A program made the translations under genes and the position numbers. The notes under the pieces are model-generated. The model saw only the letters and a list, made by a program, of their open reading frames with translations. It was not told where the DNA came from and did no database searches. Shown here in pieces: positions 1-10,600 of a DNA stretch of 64,000 nucleotides. Position 1 is the stretch's first letter; each line of letters opens with the position of its first letter. Source of the DNA: Viridothelium virens (Eukaryota; Ascomycota; Dothideomycetes; Trypetheliales; Trypetheliaceae); the NCBI GenBank assembly GCA_010094025.1, contig ML991857.1:35499-99498 (forward strand), given 5' to 3'.

Positions 1-1
1 T

Positions 2-337
2 GGGTTGAAGAGCGTCAGGGAGACAGCGTGGGACCAGATGTGGTTCTTCCCCCGCGCCCGCGAAATGCTAGACTTAGCCATTCAGAAAGGCACTCAGCCT
101 CTTGCGGTGACGAAGGATTTGCGAATGGATCCGGCGAAGAACGAGAACCGTGTGAGGAGGTGGTGGAGTGCGGTAGAATTGAAGGGAGGTGCGTGGAGTG
201 GGAAGGAGAGAGAGGGGGGGAGATGGTTGCGATTTGGCGACATGTGCCCCGATGCGGAGGCATTGTTTAGGGATCAGAAAGGCGAGTGGGTAGATCCGAT
301 ACAGGACGTGGCGTGGGCGTTGAAGGATAGTCCTTAG
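2..337 (+). CDS. 3' end of an unidentified protein gene (5' part outside window)
   Basis: The reading frame is open from the left edge, in the phase starting at base 2, and stops with TAG at 335-337. No start codon is needed inside the window: the apparent first codon is TTG, so this is best read as the C-terminal ~111 residues of a gene beginning upstream. The visible part is rich in Trp, Arg and acidic residues, has no membrane segment and shows no motif I recognise. It could be a last exon. Codon choice looks coding, but I cannot name a family. Confidence 0.5.
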   Translation, partial: GLKSVRETAWDQMWFFPRAREMLDLAIQKGTQPLAVTKDLRMDPAKNENRVRRWWSAVELKGGAWSGKEREGGRWLRFGDMCPDAEALFRDQKGEWVDPIQDVAWALKDSP

Positions 338-469
338 CGGTGGCGATTGGAAAGAAATGTAGATCGTCATGGGGATCATAATTGTATTGCAATGTCTTCT
401 TGGATACACTTCGTCAGTGGATAAATTCAGATCAACTCTTAAGTGGCAGAACTGCTCTCTTCGGACTCC

Positions 470-541
470 TGTGTAACTCACGCCCAAAAGCAGAAATAGA
501 TTTTGTATGAGGTTACTTTGTGCTTGAAGATTCTTCACTAT
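470..541 (+). repeat. Dispersed direct repeat, copy A
   Basis: About 72 bp matching copy B at 3231-3301 in the same orientation. Shared blocks include CACGCCCAAAAG, GAGGTTACTTTGT and CTTGAAGATTC. Where the copies differ, copy A more often has A or T where B has G or C (TAACTCA against TGACCCA; TTCTTCACT against TTCCCCGCT). That fits decay by C-to-T change. The two copies bracket the HET gene. Confidence 0.8.
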
Positions 542-639
542 GATCGCAGACAAAGTGACCTTGCCATACACCTGAATGGCTTGGCGGCCTTGGCGCGCTG
601 ACTCGGCAAATTTCGGCCGGCTCAACCTCAGCTTAACTC

Positions 640-731
640 AGCTCAGGCTTGCACCGCCATAGCTCAGGCTTGTACCGCCACAGCTCACGCCCTGCTCAGC
701 TCTGCTCAGTTGCGCTCAGTTGTGCTCAGCT
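640..731 (+). repeat. Short tandem repeats (21-bp pair, then CTCAG-type units)
   Basis: Two adjacent 21-bp units (640-660 and 661-681), each AGCTCAGGCTTG followed by CACCGCCAT or TACCGCCAC, differ at two positions. They are followed by degenerate units containing GCTCAG up to about 731. No function is evident; it may be a minisatellite or transposon remnant. Confidence 0.7.
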
Positions 732-1627
732 TTACTTATATGGTGTCCAAAAATCATCTAGGGCTGAGCACCCATAAGATCTACTTAATTTTACTACATG
801 TCCCAGTTTTAGGAACTATTCGTTTTTTATTAAGGGAAGGGACCATGGAAGCGCAGCACGTGACCCACACCACCTACCTACGTCCCGCGTCTTCACCTTC
901 ATGTTCACCTTGCCAGCTTCTTCATCTTCAGACATCAGACAGAGTGAATTTAGACTACCTTACTACTTTTGTTTCACTATGGGACCCGCCAACACTTTTG
1001 TACGCCCATTGAAAACATATTCTTACTTTTACGTGACCATTGTAGGGATCCTAAAACTGAGCTCCTGTTAAAGTCTTGGATACCTCAGATCTTTGGCCTC
1101 TGGTGTAGTAGAGTAAGCTACTATAAGCCATCTGCCTCTATCTGAAAGTCTTGGTAAATTCAAGACAAGTTCATCGACTTGTAGGCCAAGTCAAGCTGAA
1201 AGATTTGAAGGCGGTGGCTTATGGTTTGCTCCGCCACAACTCCCCAACAAACCGCAACAAGCTAAGGCCAAAGTAAACATCACTCCCACATGCATTACGC
1301 TGTATATTGGAGACAATTCCGATTCCGATGTTTGGTTCAATCGGGCAGTGAGTGCAGAAGATGCAGAGAGGAGAACCCATAGGTTTACGCTGTTCTCCGC
1401 CAGAGCCTCACAGCCGCTCAAGAGTGTTACAGGGCTGATTCTATAGATAATTCAGCGCATGGTGACGTCTAACTATCAGGCTGCATCCGACTCAGCCTCG
1501 TCGATAGCAGAGTACTAATAGAGTTCCCTTGACGGATACTGCTTCTCTGGCAGCGGAGAGGATTACTAGCTTTAGGCAAACGTTAGTATCTCCCTTCTTA
1601 TTAGCTAAACAGCATCCAGAACTAGCC

Positions 1628-2830
1628 ATGTCGGGCATGCGATTGCTCAATGTCCATAGCCTTCAAGTTGAAGACTTCACCAAGCGGCCTGCACCACAGT
1701 ATGTCATTCTATCGCACCGATGGGTAGATAACGAGCCCAAGTTTCAAGACTTTGAAGAGATGCATTCACTTCAAGCGACCACCACCAACACACAACGTCT
1801 GGCGGCCTTACGGAATTGCAACAACGGCAACTTTGGGGCGAATGATGGCTTCGCAAAAGTAGCGTGGGCATGCAAAATGGTACGAGAGCGGCAGCACGGT
1901 GTACAATATCTATGGGCTGATACATGCTGTATCAACAAGAACAATCTTGAGGACCCAAAGGAGACGAGTCGGGCGATCAACTCGATGTTCGACTGGTACC
2001 ACAACGCCGTCGAGTGTTATGCTTACCTTGGAGACACGTCTGGGAAGAATGCTATGCGCAACAGTGTCTGGTTTAAAAGGGGATGGACCCTCCAAGAACT
2101 TCTTGCGCCGTCACGTTTGCAATTTTTTGATCAGCGGTGGACGGATCTGGGTACTCGAAGCGATAATATCGATGCGATTTGGGAAGCAACCTCGATCGAC
2201 CAAAAATATCTCAATGGTGATGAGCAGTTCCGAAGTGCCTGCATCGCCACAAAGATGAGCTGGGCGGCGAATCGGACTACTGCCTTGGCAGATGATAGAG
2301 CGTACTGCATGCTTGGCCTGTTTGGTGTCCATATAGAAGCTCCGTATGGTGAAGGCATGAAAGCTTTCCTACGCTTGCAAGAGGAGCTAGTCAACCGGAC
2401 AAACGACGAGTCAATCTTCGCGTGGTACGACGCTTCGATCGTACAAAATGGACTCCTGGCTCCATCTCCGAAGTGCTTTGAGGGCTGCGGACAGTTGACG
2501 GTCAATTCCGCGAAATTTCGGCCACGGAAAAGCTATAGCGCCATTAAAGAGGGCATCGAATTTTGGCTGCCATCTTTCTTGCCAGACCATGCGAACGGTG
2601 CCGACTGGAACGATCTCATAGCCAATAAGCGAAAGTCATTCGATCTTAGGCTCAACTGCTGGAGACCAGATGGAAGAACGGTTGTGATCAAACTTCGGAA
2701 GGAAAAGGGGAAGTGGCGCCGAACGCAGTGTGATCAAGAGTTCACCATCAATAAGGCTCCACGCAGTAGCGAGAGTATTTTCGGAATAGGGACAAAGGCG
2801 AGGCCAGCTCAAATTTCACACAATGTCTGA
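1628..2830 (+). CDS. HET (heterokaryon incompatibility) domain protein
   Basis: A 400-aa intronless protein. The frame can be extended to 1529 only through a TTG; the first ATG (1628) gives the usual HET-domain start, with MRLLNV close to the N-terminus. HET hallmarks appear in order: YVILSHRW (residues 25-32), the YLWADTCCI block, then WYHNAVECYAYL, WFKRGWTLQELLAP and the DDRAYCMLGLFGV block. After that comes SIFAW...GLLAPSP, as in the larger HET proteins. No WD40, ankyrin or NACHT repeats follow, so it is a stand-alone HET protein. Family knowledge: such proteins trigger cell death when incompatible strains fuse. The partner is unknown. It sits alone between two copies of a direct repeat, which suggests an accessory island. 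Confidence 0.88.
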   Translation: MSGMRLLNVHSLQVEDFTKRPAPQYVILSHRWVDNEPKFQDFEEMHSLQATTTNTQRLAALRNCNNGNFGANDGFAKVAWACKMVRERQHGVQYLWADTCCINKNNLEDPKETSRAINSMFDWYHNAVECYAYLGDTSGKNAMRNSVWFKRGWTLQELLAPSRLQFFDQRWTDLGTRSDNIDAIWEATSIDQKYLNGDEQFRSACIATKMSWAANRTTALADDRAYCMLGLFGVHIEAPYGEGMKAFLRLQEELVNRTNDESIFAWYDASIVQNGLLAPSPKCFEGCGQLTVNSAKFRPRKSYSAIKEGIEFWLPSFLPDHANGADWNDLIANKRKSFDLRLNCWRPDGRTVVIKLRKEKGKWRRTQCDQEFTINKAPRSSESIFGIGTKARPAQISHNV

Positions 2831-3635
2831 TGATTGTGCTTACATTTGCATTCTTACGTTTTGCGATCAGGATCGTGTTATCCTGCACGGGGGCTGAATT
2901 TATTTGCTACAGCGCTAGGTTTTCTTGGAGTAAGGTAAAATACCTATCTACTAGTGGTTCTCTAATTCTATTCTACTATTGTATTTTAAATTGCGTACAT
3001 AAGAGTGATACTGATGTCTCCTGCAATTGGGTCGATGGAAGACTGCTGCAAACCTGCGGCTCCTAATTGATCGGGAATGCACAAGGCTCTAGGACTGAGT
3101 CCCGTGGAGAGGTGCTTCAAGGTGCTATCAAAGCTTCAGGATGGCCTCCAGTACGGTACCTTAGAGTAGTCCACGGCATTTGCTCAGTAACATCTCAGGC
3201 TGCCGATTCGGCGTTCAAGTTATAAGGTAATGTGTGACCCACGCCCAAAAGCCGGGGTGAATTTTGTAAGAGGTTACTTTGTCCTTGAAGATTCCCCGCT
3301 AATACTCTGCGTTGGTCGGCAAAGCAAAGCGTTTGGTGGATGATCTGCGACCGGCGCCATCCCTGCCGCATCCGCTTTTTAACCCTTCAAATTTTCCACA
3401 TTGAATTGGCTTCAAAGCGCTGTTTCGAACCGGCTATATTTGATGTACACACAAGTACTGTAATGATCTTCCGCCTCTGATGTCCTACCATTTTAGACGT
3501 TTGATAAGGATGCCCATTCCGCTCGTTTGCGCACTGTCCAGATGCAGTTCTCCCTTGAATTATCTTAGAGTCGCTGTCCATTCACCCTCATAAGCTTTTC
3601 ACCTTGAACCATTTACCATTATAGCCTTTCACATC
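2831..3635. other. Intergenic; repeat copy B and GH53 promoter
   Basis: No supported gene. It carries repeat copy B (3231-3301) and, downstream of it, the presumed promoter of the galactanase gene. Short ORFs at 2830-3066 and 3387-3581 show no recognisable content. Confidence 0.55.
3231..3301 (+). repeat. Dispersed direct repeat, copy B
   Basis: Partner of the copy at 470-541, same orientation, about 2.76 kb away and on the other side of the HET gene. This copy is the more GC-rich of the two. Confidence 0.8.
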
Positions 3636-4772
3636 ATGCTTGGACGCTTTCTCTTCCGTACGCTGCCGTTTCTTGCAGCTATGAGCGGTGCAGCTACCGC
3701 CATAGTTCACGGGCATGACCTCTCGTCGGTAACACAGATGGAACAAGACCAAGGAGCCAACTGGTACACTACATCAGGACAGAAGTCGACGATCGAAAGC
3801 ATTCTGGGTGATGGCGGTATGGATAGCGTGCGGCTCCGGTATTATTGAGAAAGCCTTCGAATGCGATACCACTAACTTTTATTGACGCCGAATCATAGGC
3901 TCTGGACAGCAGATGAGTATGGACTCAGTTATACGCTCGCGCTGGCTCAGCGCTTCTACAAAGAAGGCTACAAAATCTACTTGGATATGCACTTCTCGGA
4001 CAATTGGGCAGATCCCAGCAAGCAGGCGATACCCGCGGCTTGGTCTTCCTCGTCCATTACTACACTTGCGAGCCAACTACAAACTTATGTTCGACAGACT
4101 CTGACGTCTTTTCACAACGGCGGGGTCCAGGTCGAGATCCTTGCGCTTGGGAATGAGATCCGCAACGGCATGCTTTGGCCTCTCGGTCAGATCAGCGGCA
4201 GCTCCTACACCAATTTCGCGATTCTTTGGGCTGCTGCTCGCGCAGGAGTCAACGATGCTGTGAGCGCCGGTGTACCGAAGCCACAAGTCATGATTCACCT
4301 TGACGATGGATGGAATGAGTCGCTCATGGCATCCTGGTTCAAGGGTGTCTTTGCTACCGGCAAAGTCAAGACGTCCGATGTCGATGTGTTCGGCTTCTCC
4401 TTCTACCCGTTTTACGGCACTAGCGCCACGATCTCGAATCTCCAGGCTAGCTTGAACAATCTCGCGAGCACGTACGGTAAGCCGATGTATGTTGCGGAGA
4501 CTGACTGGCCTGTTGAGTGCTCGGGCGTTAGTCTGAGCGCCAACTATCCCACAAGTGCGCAGGGACAGACTGAGTGGGTGCAGGCGATCGAAAGTACTCT
4601 CACGTCTGTACCCAATGGACTTGGGGCTGGATTATTCTACTGGGAGCCGGGTTTTCTTAATGATTCTAGCTTGGGCAGTAGTTGTACTTCCGCGCTCCTA
4701 TTCGATGTTGACTGGTCCGGTTGGCCGACTACTAAAGCTACCGCTCTATCTTCGGTCAACATGTATAAATGA
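3636..4772 (+). CDS. Secreted arabinogalactan endo-beta-1,4-galactanase (GH53)
   Basis: Two exons, 3636-3838 and 3899-4772, with a 60-nt intron; the joined frame gives 358 aa. An N-terminal signal peptide (about residues 1-22, ending GAATA) precedes the GH53 barrel. Family motifs: DLSSV, then SVRLRLWTA across the splice, and YLDMHFSDNWADP. The acid/base Glu is in ALGNEI (about E154) and the nucleophile Glu in YVAETDWP (about E268). The enzyme cuts beta-1,4-galactan in plant pectin side chains outside the cell. The usual NP after RLW(V) is replaced by TA, a small loop difference. The intron position is fixed because RLR/LW must be joined in phase. Confidence 0.92.
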
Positions 4773-6041
4773 AAGTTCCCGTGTTGAACTGCGTGAGCCC
4801 CTATACCCGATTGCATTGGAATATTTCCCTGTACATACTCTCACCCGCAAATTAATGCAATACTATTCGAATTGTATGAGGAATTCAAGCCTGGTCAGCT
4901 GCCACGAGAATTGTGGATTCCAAAAAATGACTTTCATCCAGGTATGACTTCATGCCGAGCCGTGTCAGCTTACCAGAAAGAATGAGAGTTAGTAAGTTTC
5001 GGATACCTTTTGGGAGCGCACTATTGAGTTGTATGGAATACACTCGCGAACCCGCATTTGCTCAAAGGGATCTTTATGGCATTTTCGTAGTTTTATGCAG
5101 TAATGCACGTCATACGGCTTGGTGGTGTGTCCCTTACTGATTTCATTCTAAAAGAGGTTAAGACTGCCCCTTTCGTTGGCCGTTGCAGCGTCCCCGCATT
5201 TTCCATGCCACTGCCGAACTCACCGTTCCACCGGTTCTTGCATGGCTCCAACTTCAACCCTCCAGCCTTACCTTTTGGTAGCGGGATTCTTTCCTAATTC
5301 AACCAGCAAATGATCGACGCAATGTTGCTAGCAAGATCAGGATTTCACAAGTTGCCCCATCATGTGAAAGAAAGCGTACAGGATAGGTAAAGAGTGACGC
5401 AGAACTTGAATCGGGACAAGCAAACACCTGGCCGCTGTTGTGGATGCTCTGCTGTCCAGGTCCTTGTTTACACGCTTGACCTGCCTTGCTTTTCGACAAT
5501 ATGGCACTGATGGATCTTGGACAAGCTGAGGCTGGGTACAAATTCAAAGAGTAATTCACTCTATTTGAGTACCTGTCCAGGTTCCTTTCCACTCTAGTCC
5601 TGGAAAGGGGTGCGGCATTTGCCGTGCCCCATTTGTGTCTGCTGTTACAACATTGGTGTGCTGTTGTCCAAGGCACCAAAACTACCTCTCAATGCACCAC
5701 AACCAATCGCAATGGTATGGTGCACGTACAAGCCTCGGCTCACTGAACATGTCTCTTAAGTTAATCGTTCGGGCGACCACCAAAACAGTGAGTATGTTTT
5801 ACATGTGAAGGCTTGCATGGAACAGTTGGAAATAAAGTTCAGGAACTAGGAAGGATACGGTTGCCTAGTCATTCATGGAAGGGGACAAGTCAAGGGTTCC
5901 TTATACCAGTACTTCGCCTAAACATAGGGGCAGAACGACTTCAAATACTGCAATATTGAGCCTTTTTTTTTTTTTATTAATTGTCCCGACATCTTTATTA
6001 TTTCTCACTCTCTCGAGTATACAGCAGACTATTTCGTAAAT
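4773..6041. other. Intergenic between galactanase and lipase
   Basis: Open frames of 60-130 codons on both strands show no recognisable motif. A T-run lies near 5965-5977 and a pyrimidine-rich stretch just before the lipase ATG. I see no other structure. Confidence 0.55.
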
Positions 6042-7204
6042 ATGCTTTCTGGATTCTTGACTACTATCGTCCTAGCACCTGTCCTGGTGGCTTCAATGCC
6101 GGCGGATCTGGAGAAGAGAGCATTTCCAGGTAAACGCCTCGCGAAAAGATTTACTCAGTCGGCCCCTGCTTAAATTCTTTTTAGCAACTGCATATGATTA
6201 CAATGAGCTCGTCCGTGCTGCCACTCTATCTTCAGCTGCATATGAGTATGTATCGCAACACTTGTTAAGCTCTAAGGAAGCAGACTGACATGAAGATAGC
6301 GGGTGCCAAATCCAGGCCTTCGACGTTAATATCACTCAGCAGCTTTATGATGTGGCCAGCGATACGCAAGGTTATATTGGATTCAGTCCTTCTGAGCAGC
6401 GTATTTCCGTTGTACTGCGAGGCTCTACAACACGTATGCTCTTCTGTCAAAAACCTTCAGCTCCTAGCTTATGCCTTCGAAGCTCAGGACTTTGCGAATG
6501 ACATGGATACTGCTCCTGTTACCCCTGTTTTGTCCGGTGTAAACTTCCCACCAGGCACTCAAGTCATGAACGGCGTCTACACCCCTTGGTTATCTGTTCA
6601 TAACCAAACCATTGCAGAAGTCCGACGACTAATTGGGCTCTACCCTAATTATACCCTAGAGTCGACGGGCCACTCACTCGGTGGCGCCTTAACTTATGTC
6701 AGTGGCTTTTGTATTCTCTCCTTCGCTTCTAACAATCTCATTCCACCATCTCCAGGTTCCTGACATTTACTATAGCTTTCGTACATTTCCTTAGCCCAGA
6801 ATTTTCCCGGGAAGAACATCACTAGCAATGCGCTTGCTGCATTTGCAATTGGCAATGACATATTCGCCAACTTTGGCAGCAGTCAGCAAGGTGAGCTAAG
6901 ACGCGGCAACAATGTCGATGATGGGGTACCGGTAAGATCTTATTTTTGAGCTTTTTGCTCGATAGTGAATAGCGTCGCTAAGTTACGAAACTAGAATACA
7001 TACCCACAGTTCACGCATTATGGCATTGAGTTCTATGGAAATGGTACCCTTGCATCTACTGTTCAGTGCGAAGGGGAGACGGATTCCCAATGTTCAGCAG
7101 GTAACGGGCTGACGTACATTACGCCAGGCCATTTCTTCAGCTTCGGTATCGAGCTTGGTACCACCGGTTGCGGAGGTGGGATCCCGAGTGTACCGACGAA
7201 GTAG
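6042..7204 (+). CDS. Secreted class-3 lipase
   Basis: Six exons reconstructed by phase: 6042-6129, 6185-6245, 6300-6433, 6483-6697, 6776-6931, 6995-7204, giving 287 aa. The start has a signal peptide with a likely Kex2-type KR before AFPA. Family blocks: YIGFSPSEQRISVVLRGST, the nucleophile elbow TGHSLGGAL (Ser about 159), AFAIGNDIFANFG, the VDDGVP Asp region, and the C-terminal catalytic His in TPGHFF (about 264). It hydrolyses triglycerides or related esters outside the cell. The least certain border is the intron 6434-6482, which needs an AAG acceptor; other acceptors there break the frame. No single long open frame covers the gene because the introns carry stops. Confidence 0.86.
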
Positions 7205-8570
7205 GAGGATCAGAAATGAAGGATGGTAATGTGGCGAAACCCAAACCCAGAATGTCTGGATATCGTATTAATCTCCATTGGACTAGCTTCTGGAGATAAA
7301 TTGTCAAGGGCTGATGAAGTGCTATTTTACCACGCTGCAATAACAGTCTCTCAAATTTGATAAAGAAGCAACATCACGAAGCACTTCTCAAAGGTCGATT
7401 TTCGCACCAGGAATCTTGCCAGTCGATTCCTTCTGAGGAATCAACTCTGACTTGCGCTGATCTTGAATTTAGGCAGTATTCATGTCTTCCTGGCCGATGG
7501 GATTGTAGAAGCGAAAGCGATTATTAGGGGCTTATCGAGACTTGAGGCCACGAAGCCCCTCCATGCGCTACGCCTCGTGGCCATACCATTGTTCCAGACT
7601 CTCGAAGCCGTTGGTGATGCAATCAATAAGGTGATTACCAGTCCGGAAGGGACAGGCTGAGTCATCTAGGCTCTTGCTGGTAACCGCCTCAGTGGAGTAG
7701 CCTTCATGAACAGCAAAGCCTCCGTTGGCGAGCTTAAGGTTCTGCTTAATGTAAGTATTTGCAACTCTTTTATTGCTGGACGAGACAGCCCTCTTCAGTC
7801 GTAGCCTTCGTAGAATGGAGATTGGTGGTGGTACTGGTAGTACAACGGCGAACATGAGATAAGACTGAATTGAGAAGTGCTGGTGGCCACGGGTCAAGAC
7901 CTGTAAATCATATGGTAGAAGCTCCTATATTTCAGCCCTTTCGAATACATTGCTCCCAGCGTGGCTCTGGCAATTTTGGCTGCACAGAAATTATCCAAAG
8001 ACTTGGGCGCTCCAAAGCCGTCTACCTGGTATGGCCGTGAGCTACACACCTACCCGGTACCGAGTAGTATTCGGAAATGGTAGTCGTAGTTCAGGACACC
8101 TTTGGTAATGAGACTCTTGGACTTTGACATCTAACGTCGAAAAAGATCGATGTCTTATGCTTCCGCTTAATTAATGTAATTGTAAGTCTCTAGTCTATCT
8201 TCTGTAAATGATGATCTCACAAGCTGTGAGTGACTAGTATTTGTTTAATGAAAGTAGAGACCTTTGCATCACCCACAGCGCCTAATACAATGCGCGTACC
8301 AAACGAATGACTCTTTGAAATGGTGTAACAAACAGTGGTATTATTCACAGCATCTTAATCCATCCAGTCATTGCTACCACGGCCATGTGATTGTAGAGAC
8401 GAGCCTTCGGAACTCCTCTGCTCCCTGAAACTCTTGCTGTAGCAACATGCCCATAATTCATAAGGCTCCTTCCGCGGAAACCTCTGGCATGACCCAAAAG
8501 AAATTGTTCTCGAACTCAGTGTCTGTTTCATTGGTCAATCACTTCCTTGCCTTATGTCTGAAGGAACGGC
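7205..8570. other. Intergenic, no supported gene
   Basis: Overlapping short frames on both strands near 7463-7900 have no recognisable motif and no splice pattern that joins them. Nothing else stands out. Confidence 0.5.
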
Positions 8571-8825
8571 CTACCTGGAGAGTATCCACCTCTCGATCAG
8601 TAACCGCACGATCAGGCCGACGATGAGTATGATGAGATAAGGCTGAAGATTGCAGATGTAACAGCCGGGACACGCATTGTTGCATGATTCATTGCTGAGG
8701 AAGAAGATCTGCCGTACCAAATAGAAAATCAGGACTGCTATAATGTACATGGATGCGGCGATGATGCGATTGAGAATGCTACGACGCTCTGCTTCCGAAG
8801 TCCTTTCAGCCATCGTAGTTGACAA
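8571..8825 (-). CDS. Small two-helix membrane protein (84 aa), unknown function
   Basis: Single-exon frame from ATG at 8825; a second in-frame ATG lies four codons later. A short charged N-terminus precedes a membrane segment at about residues 21-42 (IIAASMYIIAVLIFYLV). Next comes a Cys-rich linker with the pattern CNNACPGCYIC (about 48-58), then a second membrane segment (about 62-78) and a basic end. The two helices and clustered cysteines are unlikely by chance in so short an ORF, but I do not recognise a family. The linker could form disulphides or bind metal. Confidence 0.5.
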   Translation of the reverse strand: MSTTMAERTSEAERRSILNRIIAASMYIIAVLIFYLVRQIFFLSNESCNNACPGCYICNLQPYLIILIVGLIVRLLIERWILSR

Positions 8826-9142
8826 TACCAGCCGGCGTCCGTCTTAGCCTAGCGTCGGAGTCGAGGAGAGGATAGAGCGATGGTGATAGAACAGGAAATT
8901 CTCAGAAGCTAACGATAACTTTAAGAAGCTTGAAAGATGAGATGGAGAATTTGTCTGCTTTCGGGTTTGAGAAGTCAGGTAGTGAGAGTATCCTCCAGCG
9001 ACATCCATGGTTTCCAATCGAGATGGCAAGAAGGGTCGTCCATGTTTGGCCGCAAAAACAGAAACCGAGATGGGGCAGGTGTGATGCTGTTTCCTCTCCT
9101 AAACGCATTGAAGAGATTAAGAAGCGACTCGCAAATCCCAAC
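8826..9142. other. Intergenic between two minus-strand genes
   Basis: Contains the promoter of the 84-aa gene and the 3' region of the next gene. Overlapping short plus-strand frames here are antisense noise. Confidence 0.5.
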
Positions 9143-10600
9143 TCACCCCAGCCTGATCCTTCCCAGCCTATTTCCTCCCATCGTAAACCCTCCAACACTC
9201 AAACTCCCGGCCCCACCCCCTAAATCATCACCACCCCATCCCAAGGCTCTGTCTCTCTGCTCACTCACCCCCTGGATCCCTGCCACAACTCCGACCACTG
9301 TATCCACCACCGTATTCCCGCTTCCCCTCCTACCGCGTCCCTCTCTCTCCTCCCTCTCCGCCTGCATCACTCTCATCATATCCTCCCTCCCCACCTCGCC
9401 CTGCCTCCGCGCCACGGCCTCCACCACAATCATCTTACCCCACGACGCCAAAAACTCCTCTTCACTCATACTTGCATAACACCAAGCCTCACTGAATGCC
9501 GGCAACACCTCCCGGTCCTCCTCCCCTTCCCCTCCTCTACCCCCTCGCCGTCCCCGCCTCGCCTCCATCCGCCTCACCACCTCCTGCCTCGGCAGCTTAT
9601 ACGGCCACCCCACCTTTACAACCTCAAACCTCGCCGTACACAACCACAGCAACGGCCACGTGAGAACCCACAACTGCAGCACAATGCAAACCCAGTACAC
9701 CCACCGGTTCAGCCGCAGCCGATTCATCCAGTGGTCGCTATACACCACAAACCCCTCGTTCTCCATCTTGATCTCGAAGTCGATTCGTCCGCGGTAGTTC
9801 GTCCCGCCACGCACCATCGCCGTCAGCCGCGACGAGAGCAGCCCCGTGTCCCAGTCCGCGACGTGGCGCGTGAGGCGGAAGGTGCAGGGGAGGGCGGAGT
9901 GCGCGGCGCGGCTGCTGAAGATGTGGCACCAGGTTTTGAGGGCGTGGGTGCGGTCTTCGTCGGGGGTTGGGGGGGCTGCTGTGGAAGGTTGCTGCTGGGC
10001 GCCCGACTCGAGATCGGGCGGGTTGGCGGTGGAGCGATTGGCGCGTTGGCGGAAGAGGGTGCCGCGGTGGGCTTTGGTGTCGTCGGGGATGGTGGAGAGG
10101 GTGGGCCAGATGGTGCGGAGGTCGCCGAGGAGACCGTGGGTAAGGTGGTGGGTGCAGTTGAGGATGATGTGGAAGTCTGTGACGCGTTCTCGCTTGGTTT
10201 TGCCGTCGCTCTGCCGCTTGTTCTCGAGGTGGTGGCCTTGGAAGTGGAGCATTGGTCGAGGTGGAAACTTTGATTGGTGTTCGAGAAGGGCACAGAGTGC
10301 GTTTGGATCTTTTGAGAACATTGGATCCAGAGTGGTTTGCTTGGCTGAGGTCGCTAGTACTGCATCATGCCATGGAGGAGTCTCTGATGACTCTTGATTC
10401 GGGTCAGAAAAGATACCTAGTGGGTCAAAAGAGACGGTTCCAGGATTGTCAGTATAGTTCGGAAGGCCTCCGTTGTCAATTTGTTCCTCATAAGTATGAA
10501 GTGAGACTGCAGAATGCAGTGAAGCAGTCTCTGCCGCTCGTCCTTCACCTACTTCATCTTCATACGAAGGTAGAATTTCTGGCTGGGATGGATATCCCAT
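9143..10600 (-). CDS. Conserved fungal membrane protein of unknown function
   Basis: Intronless, 485 aa. The N-terminal ~110 residues are acidic and disordered (starting MGYPSQPEILPSYEDE). The core begins at PRPMLHFQGHHLE and continues with KRERVTDFHIIL. A W-C-H segment follows, then MVRGGTNYRGRIDFEI, and a membrane hairpin at about residues 295-330 (WVYWVCIVLQLWVLTWPLLWL). The C-terminal third is Arg/Gly/Glu-rich and low complexity. The core resembles a widespread family in filamentous ascomycetes with no assigned biochemistry; some databases label members transporter-like, but I see no ATPase motif. Base composition is skewed, so frames on other strands stay open across it; these are shadows. 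Confidence 0.72.
   Translation of the reverse strand: MGYPSQPEILPSYEDEVGEGRAAETASLHSAVSLHTYEEQIDNGGLPNYTDNPGTVSFDPLGIFSDPNQESSETPPWHDAVLATSAKQTTLDPMFSKDPNALCALLEHQSKFPPRPMLHFQGHHLENKRQSDGKTKRERVTDFHIILNCTHHLTHGLLGDLRTIWPTLSTIPDDTKAHRGTLFRQRANRSTANPPDLESGAQQQPSTAAPPTPDEDRTHALKTWCHIFSSRAAHSALPCTFRLTRHVADWDTGLLSSRLTAMVRGGTNYRGRIDFEIKMENEGFVVYSDHWMNRLRLNRWVYWVCIVLQLWVLTWPLLWLCTARFEVVKVGWPYKLPRQEVVRRMEARRGRRGGRGGEGEEDREVLPAFSEAWCYASMSEEEFLASWGKMIVVEAVARRQGEVGREDMMRVMQAEREEREGRGRRGSGNTVVDTVVGVVAGIQGVSEQRDRALGWGGDDLGGGAGSLSVGGFTMGGNRLGRIRLG

Larger units (their letters stand above)
338..1627. other. Gene-poor stretch with decayed repeats
   Basis: No convincing gene. It contains one copy of a dispersed direct repeat (470-541) and a CTCAG-rich tandem repeat (640-731), listed separately. 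Short open frames here are stop-bounded noise. The stretch reads like old repeat debris between the partial gene and the HET gene. Confidence 0.55.

Noticed and set aside
7463-7897. Overlapping plus and minus frames of 65-109 codons
   Set aside because: No motif, no splice partner and no start context; treated as chance.
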